In this document: positions 35,478 through 43,591 of the stretch, one piece after another | Layout: each line of letters opens with the position of its first letter | Numbering within the stretch: the stretch's first letter is position 1 | Assembly (NCBI GenBank): GCA_009777615.1 | Contig: WRLM01000003.1 | Location: 155,640-219,639, forward strand | Direction of reading: 5' to 3' | DNA: 64,000 nt | Origin: Candidatus Methanoplasma cognatum | Lineage (GTDB): Archaea; Thermoplasmatota; Thermoplasmata; Methanomassiliicoccales; Methanomethylophilaceae | The notes under the pieces: model-generated | What the model saw: only the letters and a program-made list of their open reading frames with translations | What the model was told of the DNA's origin: nothing | Databases searched by the model: none | Made by a program: the position numbers and the translations under genes

Positions 35478-36743
35478 ATGGCAAAGAGACCAGAACCATC
35501 CCAGGCGCCTTCGGTGACATACACCTGCCCCTTCTGTTTCAGTTCGGTGGACCTTAAGAACATCCACTATCAGTGTACGAACCCGGCATGCACGAAGATG
35601 TTCCTCAGAGAACTTGACGAGAAGAGCGCGCGCAGATTCAGATCAAAGAACATGGACGAGGAGATCGACATAGAGAACTCCATCTTCCTGGGCAAGGACC
35701 CGGGAGGTCCCTCCCCGGTCACAACAAAATATCACATCATGAGGAACTCGTCGGGGACCTGCGACGTCTGCAAGAAGCATGTGTACAAAAGGCTCTGCCC
35801 GAGCTGTCACAATCCAATACCTCAGGGGGCGGAGGAAGAAGGGAGCACCGTATTCGTGGTTCTCGGCCCCAAAGGGGTCGGCAAAAGCCATTACATAGCG
35901 GTGCTGATCGATCAGCTTAAGAACTCCTTCTCCAAGGAATTCAACGCGATAATGAGCTCCGCCACCGACCGCACCACCCTGAAATACAGGGAGATGTACT
36001 ACAAGAGGCTGTACGAGGAAGGAAGGAAGCTGGCTCCCACGCTCTCGTTCGAAGAGAGCAAGGAGTCAAGGGAGCCGATGATCTACTACCTCAAATTCTT
36101 CAAAGGGGACTCGCCCAGGGTGTATACTCTGGCTTTCTTCGATACTGCGGGAGAGGACCTCGATTCCACCGGAAAGATAATGGGGCTCAACCTGAACTCA
36201 TTCATTTCCAGAGCGTCGGGGATCGTTTTCCTGGTGGACCCGCTGCAGATCCCCTACATCAACACACGGATACGTATGGACAACAAACCCCCCACGGGGG
36301 TCAGCGTGGCCAATATGCTTTCCGATATCGTGAACATCATAAGAACGAACAACTCGCTCAGGATGAAGGACCCCATACCCATCCCGCTGGCGGTCGTGCT
36401 CACAAAGGCGGACGTCCTGATGAAGGTCCCGGAGAACGACGAGGAAAGCAGCATACTTTTCGGTATGAACTCGTCGCTGAACATCGAAAGAGAGAGGGGA
36501 AGATACGACAGGACGAACTTCGAACAGATAAGCGTGGAGATCGAAGAGTATATGCGCAGAGCCGTGTCGACTGCTTTCGTTCACACTGTCAAGGAATTCA
36601 GAGAACATTCTTATTTTGCGGTATCCGCGCTCGGCAGCAACCCTCCGGGGAGCGTGCTCACGAGAGGGATATCGCCTATGCGCGTGGAAGACCCATTCAT
36701 TTGGCTTCTCAACTGCGAGAGCCTGGAGGATAAGATGAAATGA
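35478..36743 (+). CDS. Zinc-ribbon P-loop GTPase-like protein
   Basis: A 421-residue soluble protein. Two zinc-binding modules lie at the N-terminus (C17, C20, C33, C38 and C95, C98, C107, C110). The P-loop G130-PKGVGKS-137 follows, then a Walker B/switch II-like FFDTAGED near residue 220 and a guanine-specificity-like LTKADVL near residue 312, suggesting GTP rather than ATP. From memory it resembles the group Pfam calls double-GTPase 2. It is separated by 4 bases from the scaffold gene and overlaps the GrpE-like gene by 4 bases. A membrane-bound relative is encoded at 41011-42540. Confidence 0.8.
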   Translation: MAKRPEPSQAPSVTYTCPFCFSSVDLKNIHYQCTNPACTKMFLRELDEKSARRFRSKNMDEEIDIENSIFLGKDPGGPSPVTTKYHIMRNSSGTCDVCKKHVYKRLCPSCHNPIPQGAEEEGSTVFVVLGPKGVGKSHYIAVLIDQLKNSFSKEFNAIMSSATDRTTLKYREMYYKRLYEEGRKLAPTLSFEESKESREPMIYYLKFFKGDSPRVYTLAFFDTAGEDLDSTGKIMGLNLNSFISRASGIVFLVDPLQIPYINTRIRMDNKPPTGVSVANMLSDIVNIIRTNNSLRMKDPIPIPLAVVLTKADVLMKVPENDEESSILFGMNSSLNIERERGRYDRTNFEQISVEIEEYMRRAVSTAFVHTVKEFREHSYFAVSALGSNPPGSVLTRGISPMRVEDPFIWLLNCESLEDKMK

Positions 36744-37522
36744 CCGAAAAAAAGAGATCCAGCAAGACCAGCAGGCTGAAGAACTTCCTCGTCACCGGAA
36801 CCATCGAGGACGAGGAAGGGCACTGGGATATATCCGAGGGAGAAGAGCCTCGGGAAGATGGTATGGAATCAGTGATGAGCTCTTCCGCCGAGGGGCCGCC
36901 CGAAGAGGAAGTCATCATAGAGGACATCGTGATAGAAACAGCGACCGCGGAACCGGTACGGGAAGACACCCCGTACAGGGCGGCGTCTACCTGGGCGGAT
37001 GCGGGCTCTCTCACAGAGGAGATCGCCGAACTCAAAGAGATGGTCGCCGTCCTGACATCGGAACTGGGAAAATACACCACCTCTAAGGAACAGCTGAGAG
37101 AATACTCAACGGTCATGAACAAAAGAGATGCGGAACTTGCGAACAGGAAGTTCATCGGGATGCTGGAACAGCTTTCCATAATGAGAGAGGACTTCTTCAA
37201 GCTCTGCAAAGGAATGAACGCTAAAATGGACAGTTTCTCACCAAAAGACATACTCAGTTCGTTCGAAGCGTACGGGGTCGACATGGAGAACATCCTCGTC
37301 GACTGCGGCGTGCAGATCGGCCAGAGCAAGTACGAGAGACTGAACACAATACACCAAAGAATCGTCGGCGTTATACCAACCAGCGATGAATCTATGAACG
37401 GTATGATAGCAGAGAGGGTGTCGGACGGGTACGTGTACCAGGGACGCGTCCTCCAAAAGGAAAAGGTGAAAATCTATAAGTTTTCTGAAAACAAGATAAG
37501 AGAAGGAGATGAGGAGAAATGA
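36740..37522 (+). CDS. GrpE-like nucleotide-exchange factor
   Basis: A 260-residue protein. The first ~90 residues are acidic and disordered (EDEEGHWDISEGEEPRED), followed by a long helix/coiled coil (EEIAELKEMVAVLTSELG) and a C-terminal beta domain of GrpE type. Its markers are the VDCGVQIGQ stretch, HQRIVGVIPTSDES and GYVYQGRVLQKEKVKIYK, matching the GrpE end pattern of G-Y-x4-G-x-V-L-x2-E-K-V-x-V. GrpE opens Hsp70 nucleotide-binding clefts to release ADP. It overlaps its neighbours by 4 bases on both sides (ATGA), so it is probably made with the two Hsp70s it serves. It is longer than DnaK-operon GrpE by its N-terminal tail. Confidence 0.82.
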   Translation: MTEKKRSSKTSRLKNFLVTGTIEDEEGHWDISEGEEPREDGMESVMSSSAEGPPEEEVIIEDIVIETATAEPVREDTPYRAASTWADAGSLTEEIAELKEMVAVLTSELGKYTTSKEQLREYSTVMNKRDAELANRKFIGMLEQLSIMREDFFKLCKGMNAKMDSFSPKDILSSFEAYGVDMENILVDCGVQIGQSKYERLNTIHQRIVGVIPTSDESMNGMIAERVSDGYVYQGRVLQKEKVKIYKFSENKIREGDEEK

Positions 37523-39102
37523 GCAACGAATATATGATCGGAATTGACCTTGGCACGACGTACTCGTGCCTGGCATACATAGACGAAGAGGGAGACCCGG
37601 TTGTCGAGAAGAACTTCGAACAGGAAGACACGACACCGTCGGTCATCCTTTTCAACGAGAACGGAGAGATAATAGTCGGTTCACCCGCAAAGGACATGGC
37701 GATAATGTACCCTCTGGAAAGGGTGGTCACAGCCATAAAGAGGCAGATAGGCACCGACTACGAAGTGGACATCGACGGAGACAGATACACCCCCGTCACC
37801 CTGTCCGCGGCCATACTCAGGAAGATGATCAACGATTTCAACGACAACCACGGCGTGGAAGTTAAGAAAGCAGTGATCACCTGCCCCGCATACTTCGGGC
37901 AGACTGAAAGGGACGCCACGAAGACGGCCGGTAAAGTGGCCGGCCTTGAGGACGTGACCATAATCAACGAACCCACCGCCGCCGCGATATCTTTCGGATT
38001 CGGCGCGGGAGGAGAAAGCAAGAAAAGAGTCATGGTATACGACCTCGGAGGCGGGACCTTCGATGTGACTATCCTGGACATCGACGGCAGCGCGTTCACG
38101 GCGGTCGCGACCGACGGCGAGAGGCTTCTGGGAGGCAAGGACTGGGACCAGGCGCTGACCAAGATCATAAAGCAGAAGGTATGCGAGGAGAACGACATAG
38201 AGGAGAGCGAGCTCGATGATGACGACGACGTCAAGCAGTCCCTTATCCTTGACTCGGAAACGATCAAGAAGAGGCTGTCGACGGCGGATTCCACTAAAGG
38301 GACGCTTACCGTCGGAGGAAAGAAGGCCGTCTACACAATAACAAGGGCTGAGTTCGAGGCCGCCACGGCGTCCCTTATGCAGACCACCATAGACATAATC
38401 GACAGGGCGCTCGCGTCAAAGGGCTTCAGCATATCCGACATCGACGATGTTGTCCTTGTGGGCGGATCCTCCAGGATGCCTCAGGTCAAGAACGGCATAT
38501 CCCAAAAGTACCCGGACGCCAGCGTCAAGGTGTTCGACCCGGACCAGTCCATAGCGAAGGGTGCCGCCATATTCGCCGGCGCACACAACTGGGCAGGCGC
38601 GGAGGAGTTCGCCGCAGCGGCAGCAGCCGGAGAGACATACGTTCCCCAGGAGGGAGAGATAACCGTCCACAACGTTCTGAGCAAGTCCTTCGGGATCAAA
38701 GCGATGTACGACGAGAAGGAGATGGTGTCCAACATCATCTTCAGGAACGAAGTGCTCCCCATCGTCTCCACGAAGACCTATTTCCCAATCGAGGACGGCC
38801 AGACATCTATAAAAGTGGAGATCTACGAGAACTCCGCCTCCAACAACGAGGGCGGGAAGAGGATAGATCTCATCGACGGATACAGCGTGGGAGAGTTCGA
38901 GATGGACCTTCCGGAAGGAGTTACCAGAAGCACCCCCATAACGGTCAAATTCGTTGCGACCGACGAAGGCATACTTGTTTCGCATGTGGACTGCATGAGC
39001 GTTCACACCGAATACCAGTTGCAGAACAAGCTCCAGATGTCAGACTCGGAGATCAAGGACTCCCAGGGACTGATGGAGAAGGTTACCAAACCCAATGAAT
39101 AA
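37519..39102 (+). CDS. Lidless Hsp70
   Basis: A 527-residue Hsp70. The nucleotide-binding domain is complete (GIDLGTTYSCLAYID, VITCPAYFGQTER, INEPTAAAISFGF, DLGGGTFDVTILD, GGSSRMPQVKNG). The interdomain/beta-sandwich start is recognisable (EITVHNVLSKSFGIK), and about 110 residues of substrate-binding beta domain follow, but the protein ends without the helical lid and its tail (about 600-640 residues in DnaK). It starts by a 4-base overlap with the GrpE-like gene. A palindromic terminator follows the stop. Its divergence and operon suggest a specialised chaperone rather than the housekeeping DnaK. Confidence 0.9.
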   Translation: MSNEYMIGIDLGTTYSCLAYIDEEGDPVVEKNFEQEDTTPSVILFNENGEIIVGSPAKDMAIMYPLERVVTAIKRQIGTDYEVDIDGDRYTPVTLSAAILRKMINDFNDNHGVEVKKAVITCPAYFGQTERDATKTAGKVAGLEDVTIINEPTAAAISFGFGAGGESKKRVMVYDLGGGTFDVTILDIDGSAFTAVATDGERLLGGKDWDQALTKIIKQKVCEENDIEESELDDDDDVKQSLILDSETIKKRLSTADSTKGTLTVGGKKAVYTITRAEFEAATASLMQTTIDIIDRALASKGFSISDIDDVVLVGGSSRMPQVKNGISQKYPDASVKVFDPDQSIAKGAAIFAGAHNWAGAEEFAAAAAAGETYVPQEGEITVHNVLSKSFGIKAMYDEKEMVSNIIFRNEVLPIVSTKTYFPIEDGQTSIKVEIYENSASNNEGGKRIDLIDGYSVGEFEMDLPEGVTRSTPITVKFVATDEGILVSHVDCMSVHTEYQLQNKLQMSDSEIKDSQGLMEKVTKPNE

Positions 39103-39103
39103 A

Positions 39104-39135
39104 CAGGGGCCCCTGCCCCTTTCTTTTAATTTTTG
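39104..39135 (+). terminator. Terminator of the Hsp70 operon
   Basis: A 12-bp perfect palindrome CAGGGGCCCCTG (39104-39115), extendable with GCCCC, is followed by tttcttttaattttt. It stands 1 base after the last stop codon. Confidence 0.65.
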
Positions 39136-39180
39136 CTGTGCCATAACAATTGCGGCCGCCGAGAATGCCCCGGCGGAGCC

Positions 39181-39909
39181 TTACTTCAGGCCGATCTGCC
39201 TGTACAGCTCCTCTCTTTCCTTTTTCGATATGTCCCTGTAACGGCCCTCTTTGAGGTCGCCCAGAGTGATGTTGACCACCCTTATGCGCTTCAGGTTCCT
39301 TACCTCATAGCCGAGCTGGGAGCACATCCTCCTGATCTGCCTGTTGAGGCCCTGCCTCAGTATTATCCTGAACTCCCTGGGGCCGATCGCCTCCGCAAAA
39401 CATTTCTTGGTCACCCTGCCGTCGTCCAGAAGGACCCCGCCCGACATGCCGCTGACAAACTCTTCTGTTATGTCTTTGTCCACCCTTACGAGGTACTCTT
39501 TCTCGTGCTCGTTCTTCGAACGCATTATCTTGTCCGCGAGTTCGCCGTTGTTCGTCATCAGCAGAAGGCCTTCCGAATCCTTGTCAAGCCTCCCGATGGA
39601 GAATATCCGCTTGGGGTACCCAATGAAATCCACCACGTTGTCCTCATCATCCGGGCTGGATGTGGATGTTATCCCCGCCGGCTTATAGAACGCCAGGATT
39701 ATGTCCTCTTTCACCCTTTTTATTTCTTTACCGTCGACGCACACTTTGTTATCAGGGAACACCTTGTCGCCGATGACCGCTGCCCTGCCGTCGATGGTCA
39801 CCCTCCCTTCCTCGATGATCCTGTCTGACCCTCTCCTCGACGCCGTTCCCGCTTCGCTGAGGAACTTGTTGAGCCGCACCCCGTCCTGCTCATCCTTCTC
39901 AACGGCCAT
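39181..39909 (-). CDS. RsuA/RluB/RluF-family pseudouridine synthase
   Basis: A 242-residue enzyme. Residues 10-60 are an S4 RNA-binding domain (LNKFLSEAGTASRRGSD). The catalytic aspartate is in GRLDKDSEGLLLMTNNG, and the tail QGLNRQIRRMCSQLGYEV is characteristic of RluF/RluB-like enzymes that isomerise uridines in 23S rRNA. This family is bacterial and rare in archaea, where TruA/TruB/Pus10-type enzymes predominate. Its presence suggests horizontal transfer. The start ATG 39909 lies about 60 bases from the divergent pirin start; the two share a short promoter region. Confidence 0.9.
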   Translation of the reverse strand: MAVEKDEQDGVRLNKFLSEAGTASRRGSDRIIEEGRVTIDGRAAVIGDKVFPDNKVCVDGKEIKRVKEDIILAFYKPAGITSTSSPDDEDNVVDFIGYPKRIFSIGRLDKDSEGLLLMTNNGELADKIMRSKNEHEKEYLVRVDKDITEEFVSGMSGGVLLDDGRVTKKCFAEAIGPREFRIILRQGLNRQIRRMCSQLGYEVRNLKRIRVVNITLGDLKEGRYRDISKKEREELYRQIGLK

Positions 39910-39972
39910 ATCCGGCCATAGCGGGGCCGATATTTTTAATCTGTTGCATGTTTAACGTGTGTGTGATATTGG

Positions 39973-41010
39973 ATGTTCGGAAAGAAGATATCCGGGCCGG
40001 TCATAAAGAGGCAGCATCTGAAGCTCCATTGGGATGCAGAGGACCCTTTCGTGTTTGTTTCCCATCATACCGACGATTACCCCAAGGGTAACGCCCAGCA
40101 GGCTCCCCCGCTGCATGAGATCGGCGGAAGGGATCTGGGGAGGGATTACAAGAAGATCTTCGGCTTCAGGATGTATCACGGGAAAGTCGTACCCGGATTT
40201 CCGATGCATGCGCATTGGGGTTACGAGACCGTCACCGTACCGGAGATCGGATTCATAGATCATTTCGACTCCCTCGGCAATCAGGGGAGATACGGGTTCG
40301 GGGATGTCCAGTGGGTATCCGCCGGGAGCATGTATCTGCATGATGAGATGTATCCTCTTGCGTACGATGACCAACGCAATCCCAACGATATAACGCAGAT
40401 AATGATCAATCTGCCGCTGAAGGATAAGGGATCCTCCCCGGAAGTGAAGATGATGTGGTCGGAACACATACCGATCATCAAAGGAAAAGACGAGGAAGGC
40501 AGAGACTACTCGGTGAAGGTAATAGCCGGAGACTTCGGCGGGGCGCATGCTATCTCTCCGAACGATGTTTCCTGGGCGGCGGATAAGGAACATCATGTCA
40601 GGATACTGCTGATACGGATGTCCCCCGGCTCGGCGATCACATTGCCGGCAGTATCCCCCACGGTCAACAGGAACCTCTATTTCATCGGGGACGGGACAGT
40701 GATGATCGGCGGCGAGGAGTATGAGGCGTCGCAAAGGTTCAAGCTCGACGGAAATAAGGATGTGACATTCGTCAACGGGGATTCGGACGGGACATACTGG
40801 CTGCTTGAAGGCGAGCCCATAGGCGAGAAGATGTCCTCCTTCGGCCCGGTCATCCTTGATAACGACAAAAAGGTCAGGGAGGCCATGAACTTCATAAGAG
40901 CTAATGAATTCAGCAGCTGGCCGTGGGACCTTATCGATAAGTTCCACCCTAAAGGGACCGGACGGTTCATCAGATTCTCTGACGGAAGGGAGGAGATCCC
41001 TCCCTTCTGA
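39973..41010 (+). CDS. Pirin-like bicupin
   Basis: A 345-residue double-cupin protein of the pirin family. The first cupin carries PMHAHWGYETVT with two histidines and Glu that bind Fe in pirins; the first pirin His pair is in this block. The second cupin (residues about 190-280) lacks obvious metal ligands, as usual. It is about 50 residues longer than typical pirins, partly from the N-terminal segment HWDAEDPFVFVSHHTDDY. Pirins have been described as redox sensors or quercetinases; the role here is unknown. It ends one base before the convergent membrane GTPase gene. Confidence 0.85.
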   Translation: MFGKKISGPVIKRQHLKLHWDAEDPFVFVSHHTDDYPKGNAQQAPPLHEIGGRDLGRDYKKIFGFRMYHGKVVPGFPMHAHWGYETVTVPEIGFIDHFDSLGNQGRYGFGDVQWVSAGSMYLHDEMYPLAYDDQRNPNDITQIMINLPLKDKGSSPEVKMMWSEHIPIIKGKDEEGRDYSVKVIAGDFGGAHAISPNDVSWAADKEHHVRILLIRMSPGSAITLPAVSPTVNRNLYFIGDGTVMIGGEEYEASQRFKLDGNKDVTFVNGDSDGTYWLLEGEPIGEKMSSFGPVILDNDKKVREAMNFIRANEFSSWPWDLIDKFHPKGTGRFIRFSDGREEIPPF

Positions 41011-42540
41011 TCACTTGAACAGCTTATTCTTCAGATCCCGGTCGTTATCTCCCAGTATCCACACGAACGGCTCTATGGCATTGGTGTTCTCGCCGAGGGA
41101 TGCGACCTTGAAATATCTGACATTCTTGAACGCGGACTCGGCGATATCGACTATCATCTTGTGGCTGTACTTTTTCAGGAACCCGGCGGGCGTTGTCTCC
41201 GCGTCGACGGACGGTCTCACTTTCGGATCGTCCATCTTCGTCAGCACGATAGCCAGAGGGACCGTTGACTTTACGGCCGGACCGTACCCGTTGATCTCCA
41301 TGTACATGTGGTAGAACGATTCCAGCGTGGAAACGGGAGTGTTCTTCGAACCTTTTGTCGGAGATTGGGAATGGTGTAGCGCCATGACCTCTAGTGGATC
41401 AATTGTGAGGATTATGCCGTCGTTGTATCTGTAATACTCCTCAAAGAGTATCTTATCCCTGTCGGGCTGGAATTCGACCCCCGAAATGTCATTTATTACC
41501 ACTTCCTTTTCAGTAAGGTCCCTTGCCCTCAGGAAGAAGTATTCCGAATCAAGTTCTCCGGGGTGAGTTGGGATCACGTCCGCCTTTCTGCGCTGTGCGT
41601 TGGCGGATATCCCCTCCGTTATTATCTCCGTGACTATTCCCTTCTCCTTCGCGAGAGCGGCGATCGCTTCGACGGCGGAAAGCATGAGGGTCGTCTTTCC
41701 GGACCCTACCGAGCCCACCAGCGATATGACCAGGGGTTTCGCTTCATGGGTGAACATTTCGCCTTTGCAGTGGGGGCATACCGCCTGCATCCTCGCCCTT
41801 ATCCCGTCGGCGTTGGTGCTTGGGATCTTGTGGCCCTTGTTGCAGGTGTGGTGTCTCACGCCGTGTGCGCCAGGGACCGGATATGAGACGACGAGACCGC
41901 ATTTGCACTTGACGTTCGGCTGGTAGAAGTTCCTTTTGCACTTGGGGCATACGGCGTACTGGGTATCCCTTTCATATGCCTCACGGTCCTTGGAGGCCGC
42001 CACCTTTATCCGGACAGTCATCACCATCCAAGCGATGATGAAAAGCGCCGCTAAGATCAGATCCATTATCAATGCGAACGGCAGCATGAAAGGTATGAAT
42101 ATTATCGGAAATATGACCGGTATCTTTTTCAGCCTCCAGCATACGGTCAGAATGTTCCACGGTATCATCAGGCACCGGAGGAATGCTTTCGGTCTGTGGG
42201 TGAAGAGGTACTCTTTGGGATCTTCGGCGCTTCCCTTGATGTCCCTGGTCGGCTTGGACGCGCATCCTGCGACCACCAGCAGAAAACCTGCCGCCAGCAA
42301 TGCCATGGTGACGTTGGTCTCGTTCCCTCCTCCGGCAAGGTCTGTGTAGAGTTCGACAAGGCTCCAATATGCGTCGGATCCTGGCACTGCCAAGCTCGGG
42401 AATAATTCAAACGGATCGGCTACGATCCTAAATTCGCTTCCGTCATTCATGTTCAGCATCGTGCTGACGAATGAATAAACGGCGTAAAACAAGGCAATCC
42501 CGATTAGGGCTCCCATCAATGCCTGGTTGGTCCTGTTCAT
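41011..42540 (-). CDS. Membrane-anchored zinc-ribbon P-loop GTPase-like protein
   Basis: A 509-residue protein. Hydrophobic segments lie at residues 9-28, 78-94 and about 140-178 (FPIIFIPFMLPFALIM and following). Zinc-ribbon cysteines are C198, C201, C212, C214, with C233 and C255/C258 further on. The P-loop is G276-SVGSGKT-283, followed by a DISGVEF-type switch region and an LTKMDD specificity motif. The sequence order (zinc ribbons, P-loop, switch, TKxD) parallels the soluble GTPase of the Hsp70 operon 5 kb away. It could be a membrane sensor or receptor of the same system. It is convergent with pirin, with zero spacing. Confidence 0.78.
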   Translation of the reverse strand: MNRTNQALMGALIGIALFYAVYSFVSTMLNMNDGSEFRIVADPFELFPSLAVPGSDAYWSLVELYTDLAGGGNETNVTMALLAAGFLLVVAGCASKPTRDIKGSAEDPKEYLFTHRPKAFLRCLMIPWNILTVCWRLKKIPVIFPIIFIPFMLPFALIMDLILAALFIIAWMVMTVRIKVAASKDREAYERDTQYAVCPKCKRNFYQPNVKCKCGLVVSYPVPGAHGVRHHTCNKGHKIPSTNADGIRARMQAVCPHCKGEMFTHEAKPLVISLVGSVGSGKTTLMLSAVEAIAALAKEKGIVTEIITEGISANAQRRKADVIPTHPGELDSEYFFLRARDLTEKEVVINDISGVEFQPDRDKILFEEYYRYNDGIILTIDPLEVMALHHSQSPTKGSKNTPVSTLESFYHMYMEINGYGPAVKSTVPLAIVLTKMDDPKVRPSVDAETTPAGFLKKYSHKMIVDIAESAFKNVRYFKVASLGENTNAIEPFVWILGDNDRDLKNKLFK

Positions 42541-42597
42541 CCCTTACCGTATGAAGCTGAGGAAATATATCATTTTCTAATAATCCAGACAAACAAC

Positions 42598-42605
42598 ATA
42601 TAAAT
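42598..42605 (+). promoter_or_regulatory. TATA box of the parvulin gene
   Basis: atataaat lies 22-29 bases before ATG 42627, predicting a leaderless message for the parvulin gene. Confidence 0.6.
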
Positions 42606-42626
42606 GAAAGACACACTACATTGCTC

Positions 42627-42908
42627 ATGGTAAAAGAGGTGTACGCCGCACATATCCTTGTCAAGACAGAAAAAGAGGCCAAGGACCTTAAAGAAGAGAT
42701 ATCGAAGGGAAAGAATTTTGCAGACGCCGCAAAGAAACATTCCAGTTGCCCTTCGGGAAAGAAGGGCGGGGACCTGGGGTGGTTCGGAAAAGGACAGATG
42801 GTCGCACCCTTTGAGAACGCTGCTTTCAATGCGAAGAAAGGCGATCTGGTGGGTCCTGTGAAGACTGATTTCGGGTGGCACCTCATACTCGTCAAAGATC
42901 AGAGGTAA
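42627..42908 (+). CDS. Parvulin-type peptidyl-prolyl isomerase
   Basis: A 93-residue single-domain parvulin that isomerises prolyl peptide bonds. Family markers are AAHILVKTEKEA at the start, KKHSSCPSGKKGGDLGWFGKGQMVAPFE in the middle and FGWHLILV at the end, covering the active-site His and Cys/Asp positions. There is no signal peptide, so it is cytoplasmic, like the small archaeal PinA parvulin. The start ATG 42627 is chosen over TTG 42621 because of the TATA spacing. A DUF2188 protein gene follows after 16 bases, probably on the same transcript. Confidence 0.92.
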   Translation: MVKEVYAAHILVKTEKEAKDLKEEISKGKNFADAAKKHSSCPSGKKGGDLGWFGKGQMVAPFENAAFNAKKGDLVGPVKTDFGWHLILVKDQR

Positions 42909-42924
42909 TGCTTGGGGGATGCTT

Positions 42925-43323
42925 ATGGGCTTTTTTGACAAACTGAAGAAAAAAGAAGACAAACCTAAAAAAGAAGATGAACCTGAGAAACCCGTTAAGA
43001 CCAAAACAAAAGAGAAGGATGCCGCCTGGGCAGCATCCAAGAAAGAACCTGTCGAAAAACCTAGGGAGGAACCGAAAATGGCTGAAGCAAAGAAAAAAAC
43101 GGAGAAGCCCGCTGCGGCAAAGAAATCAGATAACAAAGTTTGGCACATAACGAAGAGGGATGACGACGGCATGTGGCAGGCCAAGGCGGAAGGCGCCGCA
43201 AAGGCCACAAAGCTGTTCAGAACGAAGGCCGAGGCGGAAGAATACGTAAAAACGCTCCTTTCCAATAACGAGGGTTCAAGGGTCGTAAAACACAAAAAGA
43301 CCGGCGAATTCCAGAAAAAATAA
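42925..43323 (+). CDS. Lys-rich DUF2188-domain protein
   Basis: A 132-residue protein. Residues 1-70 are a low-complexity Lys/Glu/Pro/Ala stretch; residues about 72-132 match the DUF2188 pattern VWHITKRDDDGMWQ, TKLFRTKAEAEEY, RVVKHKKTGEFQ. DUF2188 proteins are small and of unknown role, sometimes DNA-associated. The start ATG 42925 (MGFFDKLKKK) is preferred because a GGGGG motif stands 6 bases before it; ATG 42919 would place that motif adjacent. The highly basic N-terminal half suggests nucleic-acid or surface binding. Confidence 0.75.
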   Translation: MGFFDKLKKKEDKPKKEDEPEKPVKTKTKEKDAAWAASKKEPVEKPREEPKMAEAKKKTEKPAAAKKSDNKVWHITKRDDDGMWQAKAEGAAKATKLFRTKAEAEEYVKTLLSNNEGSRVVKHKKTGEFQKK

Positions 43324-43352
43324 AGTGGGACACCCACTTTCATTTAATTTTT
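43322..43352 (+). terminator. Intrinsic terminator after the DUF2188 gene
   Basis: A perfect 8-bp stem AAAGTGGG/CCCACTTT with ACA loop (43322-43340) followed by catttaattttt. Confidence 0.7.
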
Positions 43353-43420
43353 CAAAGAAGGCGACCGCTTTCTTTTTTTCTAAAAACAGAGACGGTCTGC
43401 TGGAGAACATGTATACAAGG

Positions 43421-43495
43421 TGGACCCAATGCGATTTGAACGCACGACCTCCCGGTTATCAGCCGGGCGCTCCAGCCAGTCTAAGCTATGGGTCC
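43421..43495 (-). tRNA. tRNA-Ile(GAT)
   Basis: The minus strand from 43495 folds as a 75-nt cloverleaf: acceptor GGACCCA/TGGGTCC with discriminator A, D-arm GCTT...GAGC, anticodon stem CCCGG/CCGGG with loop CTGATAA (anticodon GAT), variable loop AGGTC and T-arm GTGCG-TTCAAAT-CGCAT. No CCA is encoded and there is no intron. A TATA box at 43521-43528 is correctly placed. Confidence 0.95.
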
Positions 43496-43520
43496 GCATT
43501 CACTCGAATAAGGACTTACC

Positions 43521-43528
43521 ATATAAAC
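43521..43528 (-). promoter_or_regulatory. TATA box of tRNA-Ile
   Basis: The minus strand reads gtttatat 26-33 bases before the 5' end of the tRNA, as expected for an archaeal tRNA promoter. Confidence 0.6.
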
Positions 43529-43591
43529 CTTGCCAATATGGCATTTTGCCCGGGTTTCTTGATAAACTATGAACGCATATGCCCGTATAAT

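Noticed and set aside
43325..43591. N-terminal extension of the PH-like membrane protein
   Set aside because: The extension reads antisense through tRNA-Ile and the preceding terminator, so the start at 43592 was used.
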